Source: an uncultured bacterium | GTDB taxonomy: Bacteria > Cyanobacteriota > Vampirovibrionia > Gastranaerophilales > Gastranaerophilaceae | Direction: 5' to 3' | Length of the DNA stretch: 11,620 bases | NCBI GenBank assembly: GCA_949299435.1 | Contig: CASGAK010000034.1 | Location: 1 to 11,620, forward strand | The notes under the pieces: generated by a model | What the model was told of the DNA's origin: nothing | Databases searched by the model: none | The model's input: only the letters and a program-made list of their open reading frames with translations | Position numbers and translations under genes: made by a program | Shown: one piece after another, positions 6,665-11,620 of the stretch | Layout: the number at the start of each line of letters is the position of its first letter | How positions within the stretch are numbered: the first letter of the stretch is position 1

Positions 6665-7623
6665 TTAAACTATATTTAATTTCAACATTAATAATTCTTT
6701 TTATTCTGACAATAACTGTCGGGATAATTAACCCTGGGATAAATAAACCGGTAAGATTTGCACAGGGCGATTTTCAAATAACAAATACTGAACTTGCCCA
6801 AACACCTAATGCAACTCATGAATTACCTGAAACTAAAGTACAAATTATAAATACAGAATTGCAAGAAGTAAACACCATAGAAAAAACACTCCCAAAAACA
6901 GAAACGAATTCGAATCAAACAGCACAAATATTTGTAAATAAAGAAAACAAAACCATAAAAAATATTCAAGTTGAAAAAACTCAAACCAAGATAAAAAATG
7001 AAACCAAAAATATAAAAACGGAAACTGCTAAAAGTACCCCCCAGACAATCCAAGTTAAATCTGATGCAAAAAAATCGGGAAAAACTGTTGAGATGCCACA
7101 ATCTGTAAAAGATATCATGACCAATACAGCCTCTGTCCAAAAACAAAAAACAGAAACGGAAGAAAATAAAATCGTAAAACTTCCACAAATCAATCCGACT
7201 CAAACAGCAGAACAAATACAAAAAACAATTGAGCCATTACCAGAAAATGAAAGACCATTAACCGAACAAGAAGAAATTATCATTTGGAATAAATGGCGAA
7301 GCAATCTGCAAAACCAAATTATGCGTGATACACAGATTGCAGCACCGATAGGTACGACCTTTAAATTTTCATTCACAGTCGATAAAAGAGGTCAAATTTC
7401 CAATTTAAAAACTTGGGCAATCCCCTCAAGTTACAACAGCATTGCAATAAACTACTTAAAGCCCCTTATACTGAGTTATCAAGGAAAATCTATTTTAAAC
7501 TTTCCAGCTCGCACAAAACGTGTTATAACTAATGTAACAGGCGGGTTTGTAATCTCAACTCAAGACAGATTCAGTACCCCTAACGATTTTCAAGATATAG
7601 AAAAAATTAAGACATTGAGGTAA
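6661..7623 (+). CDS. Operon gene C: TonB-like protein with long periplasmic linker
   Basis: This protein has 320 residues. The ATG at 6661 overlaps the stop of gene B (ATGA) and starts directly with an uncleaved-looking anchor (residues 3-24). A GTG 33 bases upstream is rejected, since it only adds polar residues and overlaps gene B further. Residues 27-205 form a Lys/Thr/Gln/Asn-rich, probably extended linker with a near-repeat (ITNTELAQ at 40-47, IINTELQE at 62-69). The C-terminal domain (about 207-300) looks like the TonB/TolA fold: GTTFKFSFTVDKRGQISN (231-248), a helix with YLKPLI, and LNFPARTKR (279-287). Known TonB/TolA proteins carry energy or contact from the inner membrane to outer-membrane partners. 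No ExbB/ExbD genes are in the window, so energisation through gene B, or a purely structural role, is open. Confidence 0.68.
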   Translation: MIKLYLISTLIILFILTITVGIINPGINKPVRFAQGDFQITNTELAQTPNATHELPETKVQIINTELQEVNTIEKTLPKTETNSNQTAQIFVNKENKTIKNIQVEKTQTKIKNETKNIKTETAKSTPQTIQVKSDAKKSGKTVEMPQSVKDIMTNTASVQKQKTETEENKIVKLPQINPTQTAEQIQKTIEPLPENERPLTEQEEIIIWNKWRSNLQNQIMRDTQIAAPIGTTFKFSFTVDKRGQISNLKTWAIPSSYNSIAINYLKPLILSYQGKSILNFPARTKRVITNVTGGFVISTQDRFSTPNDFQDIEKIKTLR

Positions 7624-7626
7624 AAA

Positions 7627-8562
7627 ATGTTCAGATGTACAGAATGTAAACTTGAATATAAAACTAAACCGGACTACTGCAAATGCGGTAATGACGAATT
7701 TGACGAATTTGAAATTTTAAATACACAACCTCAAAACAATCAGGAAAAAATAACTTTTCCTGTCGAACTTTTTAATAAAAAGCTACTCCCGATTGCTTTT
7801 TTAATTTTATGTATAATTTTTGCAATAATCCCTTGGCTTTTTAAAAGCAATTCAGTCGAAAAAAATCAAACAGAAGATAAAAAAATAATTTCACAAAACA
7901 TTCCTGATATAGAAAGCATTTGGGAAAATTCCCCCAAAGCTCCCTCTAAAAAACAAGAAGAAAGACAAATAGAGCCTAAAATTTCCAAACAACCCAAGCC
8001 ACAAACTCAAAATACACTTCTCCAAAACACAACCTCTGTTCAAAATTCTAAAACTAAAGCTGCTGCAACACCTAAAAAAGTTCAGCCCAAACCAAAACAA
8101 ACAAATTCTATTCCTCAAAACTCAGCTGACAAAAATAAACCAAAATCATCAACCCAAGTAAAAACTCAAAATACAAATCAAACTAAACCAACTACAGCTC
8201 AGTCAAATTCACAAACAATTCAACAACCTCCCCCACAACCTAAACCGCAGCCGCCTAAAATGAATGCTCAAGAATTTCTTGAATACAAAGGTCAGATAAG
8301 AACTGCTCTGCTTGGAAAGCTAAATATCACCGCAATTCAAGGAAGCGGGGACTGTGCAGTCGAATTTTCACTCGATAATTCAGGGAAACTCATAAATAGA
8401 AATTTTATTTACAAATCCCAAAACAAATCTTTAAATGATGAAGTATATCTTATGCTTATGCGGCTACCATATTTCAAAACACCACCTGCAAATTACAACG
8501 GTGAAAAAATTAAACTAAAATTCTATATTAATAATGGCTATTATGAAATTACATTTATTTAA
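7627..8562 (+). CDS. Operon gene D: zinc ribbon - TM - linker - TonB-like protein
   Basis: This 311-residue protein starts with a short cytoplasmic zinc ribbon: C4, C7, C18 and C20 in FRCTECKLEY...DYCKCG. A single membrane segment (53-72) and a Pro/Gln/Lys/Ser/Thr-rich linker (74-212, ending in PPPQPKPQPP) follow. A C-terminal domain of about 100 residues (214-311) is patterned like TonB/TolA: a first helix with EFLEYKGQIRTALLGKL, AVEFSLDNSGKLIN (244-257), and a helix then LPYFKTPP (280-287). The ATG is four codons... specifically 3 bases after the stop of gene C, with GAGG (7617-7620) inside the end of gene C as ribosome site, so the two are translationally linked. It is the second TonB-like protein in the operon, and the ribbon may couple it to a cytoplasmic partner. 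The zinc-ribbon call is firm on cysteine spacing; the TonB-like call is weaker. Confidence 0.65.
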   Translation: MFRCTECKLEYKTKPDYCKCGNDEFDEFEILNTQPQNNQEKITFPVELFNKKLLPIAFLILCIIFAIIPWLFKSNSVEKNQTEDKKIISQNIPDIESIWENSPKAPSKKQEERQIEPKISKQPKPQTQNTLLQNTTSVQNSKTKAAATPKKVQPKPKQTNSIPQNSADKNKPKSSTQVKTQNTNQTKPTTAQSNSQTIQQPPPQPKPQPPKMNAQEFLEYKGQIRTALLGKLNITAIQGSGDCAVEFSLDNSGKLINRNFIYKSQNKSLNDEVYLMLMRLPYFKTPPANYNGEKIKLKFYINNGYYEITFI

Positions 8563-8638
8563 TCAAAAGCAGTCCTTTGCCACCTGCTTTTCCTGCTCTC
8601 GCAAGTCTGGTCTGTAATTCGCTATAGCTAATATGCAA
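8555..8638 (-). pseudogene. Possible C-terminal coding remnant, antisense to the end of gene D
   Basis: Read on the minus strand, an open frame of 27 codons ends in TAA at 8555-8557 and contains LARAGKAGGKGLLLIK. Its composition is richer in Gly/Ala/Arg and G+C than the surroundings. A TAG sits directly upstream, so any longer gene is broken, and there is no Shine-Dalgarno. It may be the tail of a lost gene, or the codons may simply reflect the hairpin-rich DNA here. Weakly supported. Confidence 0.15.
8565..8591 (+). terminator. Hairpin after the envelope operon, possible weak terminator
   Basis: AAAAGCAG (8565-8572) pairs perfectly with CTGCTTTT (8584-8591) around an 11-base loop, three bases after the stop of gene D. 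The only T run is within the 3' arm and CC follows it, so it may be a weak terminator or a 3'-end-protecting stem. Confidence 0.4.
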
Positions 8639-8667
8639 CTAGAAAGTTGCACTCTCGCTCCAGACTT
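8603..8667. repeat. Nested inverted repeats in the gap after gene D
   Basis: An outer 8-bp perfect inverted repeat AAGTCTGG (8603-8610)/CCAGACTT (8660-8667) encloses a 7-bp perfect hairpin TGCAACT-AGAA-AGTTGCA (8634-8651) and the palindrome GCTATAGC (8621-8628). CTCTCGC occurs just before each outer arm (8596-8602 and 8652-8658). Transcribed from either strand this would fold into a branched stem. It could be a REP-like unit, a mobile-element scar or an RNA 3' structure. Confidence 0.5.
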
Positions 8668-8681
8668 TCTCCAAAAAGCTA

Positions 8682-8709
8682 TTTACAAATAAAAATTCTC
8701 ATGTATGAT
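8682..8709 (+). promoter_or_regulatory. Sigma-70-type promoter upstream of a candidate small RNA
   Basis: TTTACA (8682-8687) and TATGAT (8704-8709) are 16 bases apart, a good match to the consensus. The -10 box lies within the perfect interrupted palindrome ATGTAT-GAT-ATACAT (8701-8715), which could be a repressor site. The predicted start is near 8716. Confidence 0.45.
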
Positions 8710-8715
8710 ATACAT

Positions 8716-8850
8716 ATGATTAGTTTACAAATCCGACGTAGAATATTTGATTGTGAGGTTTTGTTGAAGAAATAAAACACCGAAATTTCTATGCGGGAAA
8801 AATAAATTTCAAAAACAAGACCTTGAAAAATATTCAAGGTCTTGTTTTTT
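8716..8850 (+). ncRNA. Candidate small RNA of about 135 nt
   Basis: The stretch between the promoter at 8682-8709 and the very strong terminator at 8811-8850 has no convincing gene. It would give a transcript of about 135 nt. A 19-codon frame (ATG 8716 to TAA 8773-8775; MISLQIRRRIF...) lies at its 5' end with no Shine-Dalgarno, so it would have to be leaderless. An in-frame ATG at 8701 would lie upstream of the transcript. The transcript could be a regulatory RNA or a tiny messenger. I recognise no known RNA family, and the call rests only on the promoter-terminator arrangement. Confidence 0.35.
8811..8850. terminator. Strong bidirectional Rho-independent terminator
   Basis: A perfect 17-bp inverted repeat, AAAAACAAGACCTTGAA (8811-8827) and its complement (8833-8849), has a 5-base loop AAATA. 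A T run follows on the plus strand and another on the minus strand, so it can stop transcription both ways. No known gene ends just before it on the plus strand, which implies an unannotated transcript from the left. Confidence 0.85.
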
Positions 8851-8930
8851 GTTAAAAAAAGTTAAAAATAATCATAACTAAAGCAATAAAAATTTTTACG
8901 GCACTTAATACAAAATGTGAAAGGATAATT

Positions 8931-9014
8931 ATGAAATTCACCCTCCGACGAAAAACTATTACAAAAGCGAATGCCCCAATCGTGAGATTAATGAATTTAA
9001 TATGGGGCTTGTAG
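8931..9014 (+). CDS. Possible 27-residue basic peptide (leader or small protein)
   Basis: An ATG preceded at proper spacing by AAGGA (8921-8925) opens a 27-codon frame ending in TAG at 9012-9014. The peptide starts MKFTLRRKTITK, is strongly basic, and ends with a short hydrophobic patch (MNLIWGL). It lies 63 bases before the gene at 9078, with a hairpin (9024-9055) in between, the layout of a leader peptide. No family recognised. Size makes chance possible; the good ribosome site is the main support. Confidence 0.3.
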   Translation: MKFTLRRKTITKANAPIVRLMNLIWGL

Positions 9015-9023
9015 TAGTTAGTT

Positions 9024-9055
9024 GTGTAGACAGTCAAAAAACAAGCTGTTTACAC
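9024..9055 (+). promoter_or_regulatory. Leader hairpin or operator before the gene at 9078
   Basis: GTGTAGACAG (9024-9033) and CTGTTTACAC (9046-9055) form a 10-bp stem with one G-U pair and a 12-base loop. It ends 10 bases before the Shine-Dalgarno TAAGGA (9065-9070) of the 9078 gene. As DNA it is a near-palindrome that a dimeric regulator could bind; as RNA it could affect translation. No T run follows, so it is not a terminator. Confidence 0.4.
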
Positions 9056-9077
9056 GTATAAAGTTAAGGATTTTTAC

Positions 9078-10532
9078 ATGATACCCAAAATAACAGCAAG
9101 CGAAATATATTCAACATTAGGTAATAGCAATTCTCTAGTTCCTTTAGCACTAAAGGACATTGTAAACAGTATGGGACTGACGGCAGGCTCATACATAACT
9201 GGCGATGAAACAGAGGGAAGAGATAGATTTATAGATGAGTTTGGCACCCAGGCAATATGGCTTTTCGGGATACCTATCTACAAAAAAATACTTGATTTTA
9301 CCCTATTTAAAACTATGGGCTATGATCCCAAAGTTGACGTAAGAATACTTAAAAACCTTGAAATTTTCGAAAAAGCTAAACAATACGCTCCTACTAATGA
9401 AATTAAAGAATCACTACAAAAAATCGGTGAATCTGCTAAATCTATAAAGACTTTCAAAGGTCTGACTTTTGGAAGATTTGTAGCATCAACATTTTTGACA
9501 ATCCTTTCATACTATGGACTAACTAAATACAGACACAACGCGACAGAAAAACATATTAAAGAAAATTACCTAAAAAAACACAAACACAACTTACACAAAG
9601 AAGAAAATCCTCAAAAATCAGGAAAAATCAACTATAATCTATACGCAAATTATACAAAACCGGTTAAATCATTCAACGGCGTACATAAATTAAATAATAC
9701 AAATCCAACTTTTACCGGCATACAAGACTTCATGTTCAGCCCGACCAAAAACCTCATGATAGTTGACGGCTCCATTACAGCTGAAAGAATTTGTGAATCA
9801 AGAAACCCTCAGGATATGCTCGGATATGTAATTAAAGAAGGCAGTTTTTGGGCATTTATGTATTTCTTGGGCGAAAAAATCCAAAAACATTTTGAAAACA
9901 CCACAGAACAAAAACACGGAATGAATATCCAACTTGATGCAAGAGTAATCGAAAGTGAAGTATTGAAAAACGCACTAAAAGACAAACAACTTAAAACAAC
10001 TCTGCAAGAGTTTTCAAACCTTAAAAAAGATGTCGATATTTATGATTTTGTAGTTAACCCGCTTAATAAAGATAATGTAATAGTTAAGATGGCAAAAATG
10101 TCAGATATTATTACAGTCACGGATAAAAAGCATCAACTCTCCAGTGATGTTGATACAAGAGCTTTCATTGACTTAGATGAAATAAAAGGTATTAAAGAAA
10201 AACTCGGCAAATTATATGACCAATTTAGCAGCTATAAAGAAAAAATCATAACCAAACAAAATACAGAGTCATCAACAGTTAATGATAAATCTAAAATCAA
10301 AATAAAAACTGATGACGAAATTTTATCAGATTTTCTAAAGAATTTAAGAAAATACAAAAGAAGTTCAATCCTCAAAAATATAGGAACTTGTATTGCAGCA
10401 CTCGGAATTGTAGCACCAGGACTTATGATAGCTCTCAGATTTGCCGATAAAAATAACAGAAAATTCAAAGTTCAAGAAGAAATTGAAAAAAAATTGGAAC
10501 AGGATATAAAAAACGGTAAAGTATATGCCTAA
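9078..10532 (+). CDS. Unrecognised membrane protein with apparent internal duplication
   Basis: This 484-residue protein starts at an ATG with TAAGGA seven bases upstream. It has no signal peptide. Two halves look alike. Half one (about 20-165) has AGSYIT, GTQAIWLFGIPIYKKILD (56-73), VDVRIL (86-91) and a membrane segment (132-148) followed by basic residues. Half two (about 222-475) has DGSITA, GSFWAFMYFLGEKIQKHFE (255-273), LDARVI (286-291) and a membrane segment (435-453) followed by ALRFADKNNRK. Between them lies a Lys/His/Asn-rich linker with NPTFTG (209-214). A charged insertion (about 295-425) enlarges half two. No catalytic motif is visible and I assign no function. It stands alone, preceded by a leader hairpin, and its stop overlaps that of the convergent flavoprotein gene. 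The NPTFTG motif reminds me of many Gastranaerophilales proteins, from memory only. Confidence 0.7.
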   Translation: MIPKITASEIYSTLGNSNSLVPLALKDIVNSMGLTAGSYITGDETEGRDRFIDEFGTQAIWLFGIPIYKKILDFTLFKTMGYDPKVDVRILKNLEIFEKAKQYAPTNEIKESLQKIGESAKSIKTFKGLTFGRFVASTFLTILSYYGLTKYRHNATEKHIKENYLKKHKHNLHKEENPQKSGKINYNLYANYTKPVKSFNGVHKLNNTNPTFTGIQDFMFSPTKNLMIVDGSITAERICESRNPQDMLGYVIKEGSFWAFMYFLGEKIQKHFENTTEQKHGMNIQLDARVIESEVLKNALKDKQLKTTLQEFSNLKKDVDIYDFVVNPLNKDNVIVKMAKMSDIITVTDKKHQLSSDVDTRAFIDLDEIKGIKEKLGKLYDQFSSYKEKIITKQNTESSTVNDKSKIKIKTDDEILSDFLKNLRKYKRSSILKNIGTCIAALGIVAPGLMIALRFADKNNRKFKVQEEIEKKLEQDIKNGKVYA

Positions 10533-11620
10533 GGATTCATAGCAATTCCATTTGCTGCAACAAACCCAGTAGACCAGCAGTTCTGCAGGTTAAATCCTCC
10601 GCAAAACCCATCTATATCTAATACTTCACCGCAAAAATACAAATTTTTCACAACTTTAGATTCCATCGTCTTGGCATTAACCTCATCAAGAGCAACTCCG
10701 CCGCATGTTACTACCTCCCCGTCTTTTACAGGAGCGGTTACTTCTATTTTGTAATTATTCAAATATCCATAAATTTTATCCCTTGTTTTGCCATCTATTT
10801 TAGATGCCTGTATATTTTCATCAACCTGAGCCTTTGATAAAATAAATCTTGCAAAAGATTTCGGGACAAAATCCGACAGTACATTTTTTATCGTTTTATG
10901 AGAGTTTCTATCTAAAAACTCTTGTAAATTTATTTCCCCGACAAAATCAAAAATAATTTCATACGGAAATTTTTCTCTAGCCATAAGTGATGATATCTTA
11001 TAGACCAAAGGACCTGAAATACCTTTATGTGTAAATAAAATATCCCCCGATAATGTTTTTTTATTAAAACCAGCTCTCACAGATTTTATTGAAACACCTG
11101 ATAGCTCAGTAAAATTTTCTTTTGTCTTTAAAGCTGTCAACGCAGGACAAGGAGGTATTATTGTGTGTCCTATACCTTTTATAATTTCGAACGCAGAATG
11201 CCCTCCGATTGCAAGTACAACTTTTTCATAAAAATAAGCACCCTTTTCGCTTCTTACCTCAAATCCGCCTTTGCAAGGTTTGAGTGATATTATATTTTCA
11301 TTAATAATTTTAATACCTGAGATAGATTCTAATATACTTTTTCTCACCTCAAAAGACTTATCCGATATCGGAAAAACCCTCATATCATCTTGCACATAAG
11401 TTTTCACCCCTATTTTTTCAAAATAATCAATTGTCTCAGCTGTTGCAAATTGAGAAAATACAGAATATAAAAACTTTTCACCTCTTGGATAATTTTGTAC
11501 CAACTCTTTTATGTCAAATTCAAAATAAGCCAAATTACAACGCCCACCACCTGTCGGAAGCAAAGTTTTCAAAGGTGAACTTTTCTCAAAAATAACAGGA
11601 GAAAAACCTTTCTGTTTTAA
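10529..11620 (-). CDS. HI0933/YhiN-family flavoprotein (NAD(P)/FAD oxidoreductase), N-terminus outside window
   Basis: The frame stays open through the window edge at 11620. Upstream codons read GFSPVIFEKSSPLKTLLPTGGGRCNL, the usual 'V-x-E-K...TGGGRCN' FAD-binding region, so the internal TTG at 11572 is not the start. About 20 residues holding the GxGxxG dinucleotide loop are missing. Further family features are VVLAIGGHSAF (mid-protein second FAD contact), HKGISGPLVYKIS, and the C-terminal block VTCGGVALDEVNAKTMESK...LYFCGEVLDIDGFCGGFNLQ, in which TMESK and the GGxNLQ glycines bind FAD. The whole protein would be close to the family's ~400 residues. It is cytoplasmic and binds FAD; the physiological reaction of the family is not established. 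It converges on the 9078 gene with a 4-base overlap of stops (CTAA at 10529-10532), leaving no room for a terminator. Confidence 0.93.
   Translation of the reverse strand, partial: LKQKGFSPVIFEKSSPLKTLLPTGGGRCNLAYFEFDIKELVQNYPRGEKFLYSVFSQFATAETIDYFEKIGVKTYVQDDMRVFPISDKSFEVRKSILESISGIKIINENIISLKPCKGGFEVRSEKGAYFYEKVVLAIGGHSAFEIIKGIGHTIIPPCPALTALKTKENFTELSGVSIKSVRAGFNKKTLSGDILFTHKGISGPLVYKISSLMAREKFPYEIIFDFVGEINLQEFLDRNSHKTIKNVLSDFVPKSFARFILSKAQVDENIQASKIDGKTRDKIYGYLNNYKIEVTAPVKDGEVVTCGGVALDEVNAKTMESKVVKNLYFCGEVLDIDGFCGGFNLQNCWSTGFVAANGIAMNP

Noticed and set aside
6823..7221. Minus-strand frame of 132 codons rich in Phe, Cys and Leu inside gene C
   Set aside because: This is the complement of the AAA/ACA-rich linker of gene C; the Phe/Cys composition is an artefact of that.
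8563..8850. CRISPR-like or phage attachment repeats
   Set aside because: The repeats are inverted, few and unevenly spaced; there are no regularly spaced direct repeats, no cas genes and no integrase.
8852..9037. Minus-strand frame of 61 codons encoding a hydrophobic peptide next to the strong terminator
   Set aside because: It starts with TTG, has no Shine-Dalgarno, and its hydrophobicity comes from reading AT-rich DNA. The plus strand has a better-supported small frame there.
11570..11572. TTG at 11572 as the start of the flavoprotein
   Set aside because: Codons upstream to the window edge encode the conserved V-x-E-K segment before TGGGRCN, so the gene is cut by the window edge and does not start there.

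Overview
The window looks like chromosomal DNA of a low-GC bacterium with a two-membrane envelope. Intergenic regions are strongly AT-rich, Shine-Dalgarno sites are of the GGAGG/AAGGA type, and ATG, GTG and TTG starts are all used. Signal peptides, cysteine-paired exported proteins, TonB-like proteins and a VirB10/TrbI-like protein fit a diderm. A gut Gastranaerophilales (Melainabacteria) type genome is my best guess, partly from the 'NPTFTG' motif in the protein at 9078. This is an inference from style; no marker gene in the window settles it.

Layout. 1-107: the end of a tRNA-Glu(UUC) gene and its terminator. 164-793 (+): a small PPP-family metallophosphoesterase. 802-3643 (-): three paralogous exported von Willebrand factor A (VWA) proteins, all with intact MIDAS residues and all ending in the same C-terminal signature. 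They are transcribed away from a divergent control region (3644-3781). 3782-8562 (+): a tight four-gene operon encoding (A) an exported protein with a VirB10/TrbI-like C-terminal half, (B) a polytopic membrane protein with a possible degenerate FHA domain, (C) a TonB-like protein, and (D) a second TonB-like protein with a cytoplasmic zinc ribbon. 8563-9077: a non-coding stretch holding dense inverted repeats, a promoter/terminator pair that could make a ~135-nt RNA, a possible 27-codon gene and a leader hairpin. 9078-10532 (+): an unrecognised membrane protein that looks internally duplicated. 10529-11620 (-): an HI0933/YhiN-type flavoprotein whose N-terminus lies outside the window.

How the genes may work together. 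Operon A-D reads as an envelope-spanning assembly: an inner-membrane core (B), two rods anchored in the inner membrane and reaching across the periplasm (C, D), and a periplasmic or outer-membrane VirB10-like component (A). The divergent VWA proteins share fixed cysteines, a metal-dependent adhesion site and a common C-terminal tail, so they could be its clients or surface partners. That link rests on gene order and tail conservation only. I consider this divergent VWA plus VirB10-like/TonB-like locus the most likely undescribed system in the window.
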